The notes under the pieces were generated by a model. The model searched no databases and was not told where the DNA came from. It saw only the letters and a program-made list of their open reading frames with translations. DNA of 64,000 nt from Mycolicibacterium sphagni (lineage in GTDB: Bacteria; Actinomycetota; Actinomycetes; Mycobacteriales; Mycobacteriaceae), in the NCBI RefSeq assembly GCF_013337765.1, contig NZ_VBSB01000035.1:248001-312000 (forward strand). The letters are read 5' to 3'. Positions 25,066-35,230 of the stretch are shown piece after piece (the stretch's first letter is position 1; every line of letters starts with the position of its first letter). Position numbers and translations under genes: made by a program.

Positions 25066-25497
25066 ATGCGCATCGCAGACATTTTGCGCACCAAGGGCGC
25101 TTCGGTCGCCACGGTCACCGAGACGACCACGGTGACCGGTTTGCTCGCCGAACTGGTCATCCACAACATCGGCGCGATGGTCGTCGTCGGACCCGATGGT
25201 GTGGTGGGCATCGTCTCGGAGCGTGACGTGGTGCGCAAGCTCCACGATCATGGCCCTGAGCTGCTCCGTAGCTCGGTTTCCGACATCATGAGCAAGATCC
25301 TGGTGACCTGCACACCCGAGGACCAAATCGACGATCTGAGCGCGTTGATGACCAACAACCGGGTGCGCCACGTGCCGGTGATGCAGGGTGACCGGCTGGT
25401 CGGCATCGTCAGCATCGGCGACGTCGTGAAGAACCGGATGGAGCAGCTGCAGGCCGAGCAGGAGCAGCTGCAGGCCTACATCACCCAAGGCGGCTAG
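25066..25497 (+). CDS. tandem CBS domain protein
   Basis: A 143-residue protein composed of two CBS domains (about 8-65 and 73-130), a Bateman module that binds adenine nucleotides such as AMP, ATP or S-adenosylmethionine. Key signatures are GVVGIVSERDVVRKL and VMQGDRLVGIVSIGDVVK. It is the counterpart of Rv2406c. Stand-alone two-CBS proteins sense energy or ligand levels and modulate a partner; the partner is unknown. A good AAGGAG site lies 7 bases before the ATG. Convergent overlap of 4 bp with the MazF-like gene. Confidence 0.92.
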   Translation: MRIADILRTKGASVATVTETTTVTGLLAELVIHNIGAMVVVGPDGVVGIVSERDVVRKLHDHGPELLRSSVSDIMSKILVTCTPEDQIDDLSALMTNNRVRHVPVMQGDRLVGIVSIGDVVKNRMEQLQAEQEQLQAYITQGG

Positions 25498-26102
25498 CTC
25501 CAGGAGTACTCAGCGCGCAATCGGGCGGCGACCAACTCGAACGTCACCTTCTCCAGGATCGCGCCTTCGCGGCGGATGCTCTCCTCGGGGACGTCGAGAA
25601 CCCGATCCAGCCGCACCCAGCTGGGCCTGCCGTCGTAATCCCAGCCGCCCGACCCGATGCCGATCCAGTTCCCGTCCTCGGCGTGCTGGGCCTGGCTGGA
25701 CAGCATCAGGCCCAGCAGGGTCTGACGGTCGCGGCCCACCACCAGCACCGGCCGGTCCTTTCCCCGGGTCGGGTCGTCCTCGTAGACCACCCAGGTCCAG
25801 ACGACCTCGCCAGGATCGGCCCGGCCGTCGAGATCCGGTGCGTAGACCACGCGACGGGCGCGGTGCGCGGTCGGCACGCTGCTACTGGTGATCGGCCGAC
25901 CTGCGGTGATCGCCGCGGGCTGCTCGGTGGCCAGTGAGCCGGCCACCAGCGCCTCGATGCCCAATCGCAGGCCCTGCTGGATCGTTCGCGGGACCGCCTG
26001 GGGAATCGGCAATTGCCGGATGAACTTGGGCGCCTCGTTGAACACGAGGTGCTCCGCCATCTTCTGGAACGTCCTCCACTGCGACGCCATTCTCGACAGC
26101 AT
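25494..26102 (-). CDS. MazF/PemK-fold protein (Rv2405 type), no antitoxin
   Basis: A 202-residue protein with an N-terminal helical region and a C-terminal MazF/PemK-like beta-barrel (VVWTWVVYEDDPTRGKDRPVLVVGRD near residues 98-124, then the LLGLMLSSQ strand). It is the counterpart of Rv2405. MazF proteins are usually about 110 residues and paired with an antitoxin gene; this one is longer and solitary, so an RNA-related housekeeping role is more likely than a toxin function. Divergent from lepA. The start is ATG at 26102 or 26090. Confidence 0.75.
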   Translation of the reverse strand: MLSRMASQWRTFQKMAEHLVFNEAPKFIRQLPIPQAVPRTIQQGLRLGIEALVAGSLATEQPAAITAGRPITSSSVPTAHRARRVVYAPDLDGRADPGEVVWTWVVYEDDPTRGKDRPVLVVGRDRQTLLGLMLSSQAQHAEDGNWIGIGSGGWDYDGRPSWVRLDRVLDVPEESIRREGAILEKVTFELVAARLRAEYSWS

Positions 26103-26128
26103 AGGCGGAATGAGATGAGCCTGCGGCG

Positions 26129-26158
26129 CACGATTGTGTTCTGCGGGGCGCCACGATT

Positions 26159-26164
<6 letters not shown>
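26129..26164. repeat. 13-bp direct repeat upstream of lepA
   Basis: CACGATTGTGTTC occurs at 26129-26141 and again at 26152-26164, 23 bp apart. The second copy contains the GTG taken as the lepA start. It may be a small duplication. Confidence 0.6.
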
Positions 26165-28087
<1,923 letters not shown>

Positions 28088-28143
28088 GGGATTACATCAC
28101 ACGCGACCTTCACGTCGTTCGGGGGAGATCGATAGTTGGTGCC

Positions 28144-28854
28144 GTGGTGGGCATCGCCATGCTGGCGGGTTGTACCAGCACGGTCGACGGCACCGCCGCG
28201 CGCAAGGACCCTGTCAGCGCGGTGCGCGATCTCGCCGCGGTGCTGCCCACTGCAGCGGATGCCAGTCAGGCGGCGGGAAACCCGCTGGCTGACAACGGTT
28301 TGCCGGCAATCGGCGGGATTGACATGCTGCCCAACGGGATTCGCGACAACAATGACGCCAATCCCATCGAATGCCTGGGCCCGGCCACTCCGTTCATGCG
28401 GGTGGTGTACGAGGGTGGCGACGTGCGCCGCGCCGGCTGGCAGGAGTTCACAAACTTCGGCGGCGGCCAGACGGTGTCCAGTGTCGACGCCGGAGTCATC
28501 GAGTTCGCCACCGAGGCCGAGGCGCAACGGATGTTCGATGGTTTCGTCACCCAGTGGAAGGCCTGTGAGGGCAAGACGGTGCGCAGCGTGCTGCGTAGCC
28601 CGGCCAACACCGAGCTGTACCAGAAGATCACCGACGTCAAGGTGGACGGATCGATGCTGTCGGCAACGGTGATCAACTCCGACAACCAGGGTGACACGGC
28701 GTTTCCCACCGAACGGGCCATCGGCGTGGCGGCCGATTGCGTGGTCGATGTGGACGTCGCAGTCACCGGCGGCGCGCAGGCTCAGCGGCGGCCCGCCGGT
28801 CGGGCGGTCAGCCTGGCCGCGACGATGCAGCATGCGGTGAATCAGGGACGCTAA
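28144..28854 (+). CDS. LppR-type sensor-domain lipoprotein
   Basis: A PknH-like extracellular sensor domain protein with a lipobox (MLAGC) for lipidation, located like Rv2403c (lppR) just after lepA. The domain spans most of the length and has the two conserved Cys of the family (ECLGP and KACEGK). The GTG at 28144 leaves only nine residues before the lipid Cys, too short for a signal peptide. The frame is open upstream to the lepA stop and encodes a proper positively charged n-region, but contains no ATG, GTG or TTG. An ATC at 28096, 5 bases after an AGGGG, could be the real start. Role is external and unknown. Confidence 0.75.
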   Translation: MVGIAMLAGCTSTVDGTAARKDPVSAVRDLAAVLPTAADASQAAGNPLADNGLPAIGGIDMLPNGIRDNNDANPIECLGPATPFMRVVYEGGDVRRAGWQEFTNFGGGQTVSSVDAGVIEFATEAEAQRMFDGFVTQWKACEGKTVRSVLRSPANTELYQKITDVKVDGSMLSATVINSDNQGDTAFPTERAIGVAADCVVDVDVAVTGGAQAQRRPAGRAVSLAATMQHAVNQGR

Positions 28855-28903
28855 TCGGCGGTTGGGGCACGCAGAAACTGCCAGCTGAGGGACAATATCG
28901 TCC

Positions 28904-29608
28904 GTGAACCGCTGCGCGCCTGTGTTCTGCACCGCCGTCGTGGTCGGCGCGCTGCTGTCCGGATGTGTGTCCACGGTGAGCGGCACGGCGCTGCGGGGCC
29001 AAGGCGCAGGCCCGACCCCCACCGACGTGCCCAAGCTCGAGGAGTCCGACCTCGACCGGGTTCTGCTCAGCGCCGGCGAGGTCAACGGTGTCATGGGTGC
29101 CACCGGGATCCGGGTCACCGCGTCATCGCAGAGCATGAGCGACAACTCCGACGGGGTGTCCGACGTCGACTGCCTTGGCGCGATCTACGGCGCCGAGGAA
29201 CTGGTCTATAACGCCAGCGACTGGTCGGCCGTCCGCGACGAGGTGCTGCAGGAGCCGACGACCGACAATGCGCACTGGGTCGAACAGATCGCGGTGCTCT
29301 TTCCGTCGGCGGAGAAGGCCAGGGCGTTCGTCGAGGGTTCCCGGACAACGTGGGAGAAGTGCGGCGGCACGTCGATCGACATCGACAACTCCGATGTGCA
29401 CTCCACCTGGAAGATCGACACGGCCAACGTAACTGGCGACATCCTGACCCAGCAGTCCAGCCAACGCAATGCCGGTGGATGGGGCTGCCAGCACGCTCTG
29501 TCGTCGGCGTCCAATCTGGTTGTCGAGGCGTGGGCGTGCAGTAACTCGATCAACGACGAGGCCAAGAGCATCGCCTCGGAGATGCTCAAGAACGCTGCGC
29601 ACACGTAG
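28904..29608 (+). CDS. PknH-like sensor-domain lipoprotein
   Basis: A 234-residue lipoprotein, paralogous to the preceding gene. A signal peptide MNRCAPVFCTAVVVGALLSGC ends in the lipobox LLSGC. The rest is the PknH extracellular sensor domain with paired conserved Cys (DVDCLG and EKCGG, then GWGCQH and AWACSN). In PknH this domain faces outward and senses an unknown ligand, whereas stand-alone versions lack a kinase. It lies 49 bp after its paralogue and may be cotranscribed. The start is GTG. Confidence 0.82.
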   Translation: MNRCAPVFCTAVVVGALLSGCVSTVSGTALRGQGAGPTPTDVPKLEESDLDRVLLSAGEVNGVMGATGIRVTASSQSMSDNSDGVSDVDCLGAIYGAEELVYNASDWSAVRDEVLQEPTTDNAHWVEQIAVLFPSAEKARAFVEGSRTTWEKCGGTSIDIDNSDVHSTWKIDTANVTGDILTQQSSQRNAGGWGCQHALSSASNLVVEAWACSNSINDEAKSIASEMLKNAAHT

Positions 29609-29687
29609 CCTGCCGCGGACGCTTCCCGGTGGGCGGCAGTTCAATTCGGCGCGGATTTAACCGGTGTGGGCCGAGGTGTGCCGGATC

Positions 29688-29693
29688 TAGTCT
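29688..29693 (+). promoter_or_regulatory. -10 hexamer TAGTCT before flavin monooxygenase
   Basis: TAGTCT ends 6 nt before the ATG at 29700 with no ribosome binding site, suggesting a leaderless transcript at the left edge of the organosulfur island. Confidence 0.45.
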
Positions 29694-29699
29694 CTCCAG

Positions 29700-31091
29700 A
29701 TGGTTCGAGAAGTGCGTCCATTCCTGTTGTCGGCGTTCACGATGTCGACGGTGTCGCACGGCAACTTCGGCATGTGGCGTCATCCGAAGGACACGACCGC
29801 GCAATACACCAGTCTGAATTACTGGGTGGATCTGGCGCGCCTGCTCGACGACGGCGGGTTCGACCTGTTGTTCATCGCCGACGCGGTCGGCCAGCTCGAC
29901 GTGTTCGGTGGCAGTGCGGACGCCGCGCTCAGCCACGCCGTCCAGACCCCGGTCACCGACCCGTTGCTCGCGGTGTCGGCGATGGCCGCGGCGACCCAGC
30001 GACTCGGTTTCGGCATCACCGTGTCGACCACCTATGAGAGCCCGTACCTGCTGGCCCGCAAGTTCAGCACGCTGGACCACCTCACCGGCGGCCGGATCGG
30101 CTGGAACATCGTGACGTCGCTGCTGGACAGCGCCGCCCGCAACATCATCGGGCGCGAGCGCCAGATTCCCCACGATGAGCGCTACGCCATCGCACAGGAG
30201 TTCCTCGACGTTACCTACAAGCTGTGGGAAGGCTCCTGGGAAGACGGGGCCATGGTGCGCGACAGCGCAGGCGGGGTGTTCACCGACGCGACCAAGGTGC
30301 ATCCGATCGGTCATGAGGGACAGTACTTCAGCGTGCCGGGAGCGCATCTGGTGGAGCCGTCCCCGCAACGCACTCCGGTGCTGTTCCAGGCCGGATCATC
30401 CACTGCAGGGCGAGAATTCGCGGCACGCAATGCCGAGATCGTCTTCTTGTCCGATCCGCGGCCAGCTGTGGTGCGGTCGCGGGTGGACGACGTGCGGCGC
30501 AGGGCGGTGAGCCACGGGCGCAGCCCGGACTCGGTGCGGTTCCTCAGCTCGGTCGAAATCGTCGTCGACAGCACTGGGCGCGCGGCGCAGGCCAAGGCCG
30601 ACGAACTGTCCCGCTACACCGACCTCGAAGGCGGTCTGGTCCTGCTGTCGGCGCTCAGCGGTGTGGACTGGTCGACCTATGGCGTCGACCGGCCGATCGA
30701 GCAGTTCGACACCGACGCCAGCCAATCGATCCTGGCCACGGTGGACGATTCCGACGGTCGTCGGCAGCGGATCACGTTGCGCGACTATGTCGGTGGGCTC
30801 GGTGGTTTCGGCGGACCGTTGTTCGTTGGCGACGCCTCGACAGTCGCGGACGGGCTGGCTGACTTCGCCGCGCAGACCGGGGTCGACGGGTTCAACATCG
30901 CCTACCACGTCACCCCCGGCAGCTTCGCTGACGTGGCCGAGTACCTCATTCCCGAGCTGCGCCGGCGTGGGCTGGCGAGCACGGACCGCGCGGACACGTT
31001 GCGCCAAAGGGTGTTTCCGGGCGGTTCGGCGCTACTGCCCGTCGAGCACCCCGGCGCCGCATCGCGGAAAAGAATCTCGGCGATCCGATAA
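29700..31091 (+). CDS. NtaA/DszA-type FMNH2-dependent monooxygenase
   Basis: A 463-residue LLM-class (bacterial luciferase-like) flavin monooxygenase of the NtaA/SnaA/DszA branch. These use reduced FMN from a separate reductase to cleave C-S or C-N bonds in sulfones, sulfonates or nitrilotriacetate. Landmarks are FGMWRHP, ARLLDDGGFDLLFIADA, TYESPYLLARKFSTLDHLTGGRIGWNIVTS (family signature, about residues 112-141), and VLFQAGSSTAGREFAA. No flavin reductase lies in the window. First gene of the organosulfur island; the next gene is a permease. Confidence 0.87.
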   Translation: MVREVRPFLLSAFTMSTVSHGNFGMWRHPKDTTAQYTSLNYWVDLARLLDDGGFDLLFIADAVGQLDVFGGSADAALSHAVQTPVTDPLLAVSAMAAATQRLGFGITVSTTYESPYLLARKFSTLDHLTGGRIGWNIVTSLLDSAARNIIGRERQIPHDERYAIAQEFLDVTYKLWEGSWEDGAMVRDSAGGVFTDATKVHPIGHEGQYFSVPGAHLVEPSPQRTPVLFQAGSSTAGREFAARNAEIVFLSDPRPAVVRSRVDDVRRRAVSHGRSPDSVRFLSSVEIVVDSTGRAAQAKADELSRYTDLEGGLVLLSALSGVDWSTYGVDRPIEQFDTDASQSILATVDDSDGRRQRITLRDYVGGLGGFGGPLFVGDASTVADGLADFAAQTGVDGFNIAYHVTPGSFADVAEYLIPELRRRGLASTDRADTLRQRVFPGGSALLPVEHPGAASRKRISAIR

Positions 31092-31209
31092 CTGACGCCG
31101 GGCGCAAGTTTCCGGCACCGTGTCAGATACGTCAACAATACGTTAAATCCCTGCATGCCAAGCGAATGCGTGGCGGCGATGACGCACGCGGGGGCAGGAA
31201 GGCGGCACT

Positions 31210-32757
31210 GTGTCCACACCACAACTCGGGTCCACACCACAACTCGGCATCGGCGGGCGTTCACTGACCGCCGCCGATTCGACCGGACTCGAACGAGAAG
31301 CGTTGGGGCCGTGGGGTGTCTTCGCCCAGGGCCTGGCAGCGGCGGCACCGAGCGTCGCTGTCGCCGTGGTGCCCTACTCGTTGTTCGTCGCCGCAGGCAA
31401 GGGCGCCTCCTGGGCGGTGCTCGTCGGCCTGGCGCTGACCATCCTCATCGCGACGACGATCAGCTTCCAGGCCAAGCGCACCGTCTCGTCGGGGTCGTTG
31501 GGTACCTACACGGGTAACGGTCTCGGCCCCGGATTCGCGTATGCGGCCGGCTTCAGCCTGTTGCTCGGTTACGTCGGATTCGCCATCACCGGAACCCTCG
31601 GCGGGGTGCTGTATCTCGACTCGTTCCTGGAGTCGATCGGATTAGGTTCGCAGGCAACATGGTTCCGCCTGCTGCTGGTGATCGTCGTGGTGGCCGCGGC
31701 GACCTATCTGCCGTTCCGCGGGGTGGCTATCGCTGCCAAGTACGAGCTGGCCTTCGAAGTGGTGGCCATCGCCTCGATCCTGGTGATCATCGTGGCCTCG
31801 TACGTCAGCTACGGCTTCCACATCGACACCGAGCAGTTCAGCCCCTCACACCTGGGGTCGAGCGCGACGTTCATCGCAGCCGTCACCGCCGTCGGCTCGT
31901 ACGCGGGCTTCGAGAGTGTGGCCTCGCTCGGCGCCGAAGCCAAGAACGCCCACCAGAACATCGCCCGCTCGCTGCTGCGCGTCGTGCTGCTGATCGGCGT
32001 GCTCTACATCTTCGCCACCTACCCGCAGATCCTGCACTTCGGTGACATCAACGGCGACAAGGCGGTGCTGCCGCAGTTGGCGGACGTGACCGGGGTGTCG
32101 TGGGTCAACTACATCGTGAGTGCGGCGGTGGCCATCGCGTTCATCGTGTTCGTCACCGCGGTCACCACCGCGGCGGCTCGTTCGCTGTTCACGCTCGCCC
32201 ACGAGGGGGCGCTGCCGAGCGCGCTGACGAAGGTGCACGCCAAGTACCGCACACCATGGGTGGGTATCGCGTTGGTCGGCGGTTTGGCGTTCGTGTTCTC
32301 GGTGACGGCCACCTTCAGCTCGGTCGGGCGGCTGGTGTTCGACGTCTACGGCGGCTATGTCGCCAACTGGGGATTCCTGGTCAGCTACCTGCTGGTCGTC
32401 ATTGCCACCCCGATCTGGCTGCGAAAGATCAAGGCACTCACCACTACTCGACTGGTCGTCTCGGTGGCCGCCGCGCTCGGCATCGGTTACGTGATCTTCT
32501 CCAACTTCTTCCCGGTGCCCGAATTCCCCTTCAACATCCTGCCGTTCGTCTTCTTCGGGCTGCTGTTCCTCGGCTTGCTCTGGTACTGGTACCTGCGGGC
32601 GACCCGCCCTGAGGTGGCGGCCCGGCTCGGCAGCATCCAGACCTTGTCGGAGGCCGAACAGCAGCGGCTCATCGACGAGGGGATCCTCGACGTGCTGGGC
32701 CACGACGACGACCCCCAGACCGACCGCGACAAGGACAAGGAGGTGGTGGCGCCATGA
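31210..32757 (+). CDS. APC family amino acid/organic cation permease
   Basis: A 515-residue APC-superfamily secondary transporter with about 12 transmembrane segments. Conserved features include the unwound first helix region (GVFAQGLAAAAPSVAVA), GSYAGFESVASLGAEAKN in the sixth helix zone and a hydrophilic Asp/Lys-rich C-terminus. The GTG start has AGGAAGG upstream. The first residues carry a tandem six-residue repeat (STPQLG twice) from an 18-bp DNA duplication. It overlaps a short coupled open reading frame (ATGA) leading into the GNAT gene, so all form one operon with the DszC-type gene. Substrate, perhaps an amino acid or a sulfur compound, is unknown. Confidence 0.85.
   Translation: MSTPQLGSTPQLGIGGRSLTAADSTGLEREALGPWGVFAQGLAAAAPSVAVAVVPYSLFVAAGKGASWAVLVGLALTILIATTISFQAKRTVSSGSLGTYTGNGLGPGFAYAAGFSLLLGYVGFAITGTLGGVLYLDSFLESIGLGSQATWFRLLLVIVVVAAATYLPFRGVAIAAKYELAFEVVAIASILVIIVASYVSYGFHIDTEQFSPSHLGSSATFIAAVTAVGSYAGFESVASLGAEAKNAHQNIARSLLRVVLLIGVLYIFATYPQILHFGDINGDKAVLPQLADVTGVSWVNYIVSAAVAIAFIVFVTAVTTAAARSLFTLAHEGALPSALTKVHAKYRTPWVGIALVGGLAFVFSVTATFSSVGRLVFDVYGGYVANWGFLVSYLLVVIATPIWLRKIKALTTTRLVVSVAAALGIGYVIFSNFFPVPEFPFNILPFVFFGLLFLGLLWYWYLRATRPEVAARLGSIQTLSEAEQQRLIDEGILDVLGHDDDPQTDRDKDKEVVAP
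31213..31247 (+). repeat. 18-bp tandem duplication at permease N-terminus
   Basis: Two copies of a tccacaccacaactcgg(g/c) unit lie head to tail from 31213 and 31231, adding STPQLG twice to the permease. The phase is kept, so the duplication is tolerated. Confidence 0.75.
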
Positions 32758-32900
32758 GCCGGGTACGGCATCTCGCCTCCGTGCTGCGTGCGGGGTGGCT
32801 CCGAGCGAACGCGCCTGTCCAAACCGATACCGGCTTGACATGGCTCAACGAGGCGACGCTGGTGGGGATTTCGGTGCCTGCTCCGAGGAGCATCCGATGA
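32754..32900 (+). CDS. short coupled open reading frame, 48 residues
   Basis: A 48-codon frame whose ATG overlaps the permease stop (ATGA) and whose stop overlaps the GNAT ATG (ATGA again). The peptide is basic at its start (MSRVRHLASVLRAGWLR) with a more hydrophobic second half and shows no recognised domain. AGGAGG at 32739-32744 gives a good ribosome binding site. It could be a real small protein or a translation bridge between two genes. No homologue recognised by eye. Confidence 0.4.
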   Translation: MSRVRHLASVLRAGWLRANAPVQTDTGLTWLNEATLVGISVPAPRSIR

Positions 32901-33883
32901 CACTGCTCGACGTCACGGTCACCGGGAACTGGTCGGTGACACCGATCGGCACCGCCGACTATCCGCTGATCGCCGACTTCCTGGCCACCACCCATGGGCT
33001 GAGCGGGCGCAAGTTCGCCGCCGACTCCCGCGATGTCGCCGAGCAGCTGGCGTCGGTATTCGAGGCGGCGGTGCTGCGCGACGCGTCAGGACGAGTCCGC
33101 GGCTACACCGCAGTGCATCGCCCGCACGGTGCGGAGCCGGAGATCAGCGGCGACTTCGTCATCGATCCCGATGTCCCTTCCGACATCATCGACGATGTCG
33201 TGCGCACTGCGGTGAACCGGTTCGAACGGGAGGCCGCGGCGATCCCGGGGGCGTATCTGCGGGTGATCATCGGCGCCAATCAGCCCGTGGTCATCGATGC
33301 GCTGAAGCGGCGTGGCGCCGTACGCGAAGCCGAGTTCATTCGCACTCGCAAGCGGTTGCACGGGGAGAACCGTGCTGCGCTGGAAAGCGCCGGCGCAGCG
33401 GGGATCACGGTGATCAGCTGGCCCGAGGTCATCAGTAGAGGCTTGGGCGAGCAGGTCCGCCGGCTACAGCACAGCACCTTCCTGGAGCATTTCGGGAACA
33501 TGTCGAAGAGCCCGGAGGACTGGCAGCACCACATCGCCAGCCGGGCCTTCACACCCGACTTCAGCATCGCCGCGCTCGACGAGTCGGGGGACGTCGTCGG
33601 CTATGTGCTGGGCTCGACCTTCAGCTCCGGGGTGGCCGGAGCACAAGAACTCAGCGCGCACACCGATTACATCGGGGTGCGGCCGGACTTGCGACGGCAC
33701 GGTATCGGCGAGTTGCTGCTGCAGAAGATCTGGCTGGCCGCGCTGCGGCGCGGGCTGACCGTCGCCTCATTGGGCACCGACATCAACAACCGCAGCAAGG
33801 CACACCTGCTGTACCGCCGCCTCGGATACATCGCCGTCGAGGAGCAGTATTCCTATCGCATCGACGACGCCGGAGCCCGATGA
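32897..33883 (+). CDS. tandem GNAT acetyltransferase
   Basis: A 328-residue protein with two GNAT folds, an arrangement seen in MshD-like and other actinobacterial acetyltransferases. The second half is the more canonical, with VGYVLGSTFSSG, then YIGVRPDLRRHGIGELLLQKIW (the acetyl-CoA pyrophosphate loop, R-R-H-G-I-G) and NNRSKAHLLYRRLGY. The first half keeps the fold but a weaker cofactor loop. The ATG at 32897 overlaps a short upstream frame, and the stop overlaps the next gene. Substrate unknown; in this operon an acylated or detoxified sulfur or amine intermediate is conceivable. Confidence 0.8.
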   Translation: MTLLDVTVTGNWSVTPIGTADYPLIADFLATTHGLSGRKFAADSRDVAEQLASVFEAAVLRDASGRVRGYTAVHRPHGAEPEISGDFVIDPDVPSDIIDDVVRTAVNRFEREAAAIPGAYLRVIIGANQPVVIDALKRRGAVREAEFIRTRKRLHGENRAALESAGAAGITVISWPEVISRGLGEQVRRLQHSTFLEHFGNMSKSPEDWQHHIASRAFTPDFSIAALDESGDVVGYVLGSTFSSGVAGAQELSAHTDYIGVRPDLRRHGIGELLLQKIWLAALRRGLTVASLGTDINNRSKAHLLYRRLGYIAVEEQYSYRIDDAGAR

Positions 33884-35112
33884 TGAGCGCAACGTATCTG
33901 GCGGCCCCGACCGCCTCCGACGATGGCCTGTTCTCGGTATTCCGGCCGGTGTTCGACAAGATCGCCCAAGGCAACCTCGAGCGGGAACGGGATCGGGTAT
34001 TCCCGCATGAGCAGGTCCGCTGGCTGGCCGACGTCGACTTCGGCACGGTGCGAATTCCGGCTGTCCACGGCGGTTTTGGCGCCTCCTTGGAGCAGACCTT
34101 CGCGCTGCTGGCTGAGCTGGCCGAGGCGGACCCCAATGTCGCACACATCTGGCGCAACCATCTCGCGTTCGTCGAGGATCGGCTCAACGCGCCGCAATCG
34201 GACACCAACGACACGTGGATCAAGCGGTTCCTCGCGGGTGAATTCGTCGGCGGCGGCTGGACCGAGGCCAACAATGTGACCCTGGCCAATCTGACGTCGA
34301 CCATCACTGCCGAAGACGACCACTGGGTGGTCAGCGGCGCGAAATACTATGCCACCGGCAGCCTTTACGCCGATTGGCTCGATGTGCTCGGGCGTGGGGA
34401 CGACGGCGAGCTGGTGACGGCGCTGGTGCGCCGCGACGACCCGGGAGTGATCCTCGTCGACGACTGGGACGGGTTCGGCCAGCGCACCACCGCGAGCGGC
34501 ACCGCCCGCTATGACCGGGCGCGCGCCGAGCACGGGAACGTCTTCCCGGCCACCGAACGGTTCGGCTACCAGGCGCACTTCTATCAGACAGCCATGCACT
34601 CGGTGCTGACCGGCATCACCAAAGCCGCACTGCGCGATGGATCGATCGCCCTGGCCGAACGCGTCCGCAACTACCCCCAGGGATTGACTGCGGTTCCCTC
34701 GTTCGACCCACAACTGCTGCAGGTGATCGGTGAGGTGTCGGCCGATGTGTTCGCCGCCGAGGCGGCGCTGGCGCGTAGCACCGCAACGCTGGACCGTATT
34801 GTGGCCGGCCGGCTGGCCGGTGACGAGGCGGGTGCGCGCCGGCGGTTGGTCGACGCGGAGGTCGCCGTCGACCAGGCCCAACTGGTGATCATCGCGGCGG
34901 CGTTGTCGGCCACGACGAAGATCTTCGACGCGCTCGGCGCATCCGGTGTGTCCGAACGCCGTGGCCTGGACCGGCATTGGAAGAACGCGAGGACGCTGGC
35001 CTCGCACAATCCGCGGGTCTACAAGGCGCGGATCCTCGGCGACTGGCTGATCAACCGCATCGACCCGGTCGCCGACCTGGCGTCACTCGGCCGTGGGGGA
35101 CAGGGCAACTAG
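33880..35112 (+). CDS. DszC/SfnC-like flavin-dependent monooxygenase
   Basis: A 410-residue acyl-CoA-dehydrogenase-fold protein of the DszC/SfnC monooxygenase group, which uses reduced flavin to oxygenate organosulfur compounds such as dibenzothiophene or dimethyl sulfone derivatives. The usual acyl-CoA dehydrogenase catalytic Glu is not evident. Typical marks are VSGAKYYATGSLYADW near residues 148-163, GFGQRTTASGT, and the C-terminal LASHNPRVYKARILGDWLINR. Coupled to the GNAT gene (ATGATG at the junction). It ends before a long nested hairpin and the convergent FAD protein gene. Confidence 0.83.
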   Translation: MMSATYLAAPTASDDGLFSVFRPVFDKIAQGNLERERDRVFPHEQVRWLADVDFGTVRIPAVHGGFGASLEQTFALLAELAEADPNVAHIWRNHLAFVEDRLNAPQSDTNDTWIKRFLAGEFVGGGWTEANNVTLANLTSTITAEDDHWVVSGAKYYATGSLYADWLDVLGRGDDGELVTALVRRDDPGVILVDDWDGFGQRTTASGTARYDRARAEHGNVFPATERFGYQAHFYQTAMHSVLTGITKAALRDGSIALAERVRNYPQGLTAVPSFDPQLLQVIGEVSADVFAAEAALARSTATLDRIVAGRLAGDEAGARRRLVDAEVAVDQAQLVIIAAALSATTKIFDALGASGVSERRGLDRHWKNARTLASHNPRVYKARILGDWLINRIDPVADLASLGRGGQGN

Positions 35113-35123
35113 TCGCAAGCCGG

Positions 35124-35187
35124 CCGCGAGTGTGGGCCTCATGCACCGAATTGATGAATTTGCGTGCATAGCACCCACAGTCGGCGG
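35124..35187. terminator. long nested imperfect hairpin between convergent genes
   Basis: Four stem segments nest symmetrically around one centre: CCGC/GCGG, TGTGGG/CCCACA, ATGCAC/GTGCAT and AATT/AATT, separated by small internal loops. It fills the 118-bp gap between the DszC-like gene and the convergent FAD protein gene. A bidirectional terminator is the simplest reading, but it lacks U tracts. Confidence 0.5.
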
Positions 35188-35230
35188 GCGGTCAAGGGGC
35201 ATTCTCGACCAGCGCCGGCCCCTCCCGTTG

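Noticed and set aside
25066..26102. CBS gene as antitoxin of the MazF-like protein
   Set aside because: The genes are convergent, not an operon, and the CBS protein has no antitoxin features.
31155..31517. possible Cys-containing leader peptide before the APC permease
   Set aside because: It has only scattered Cys, does not stop before the permease start and runs far into that gene.
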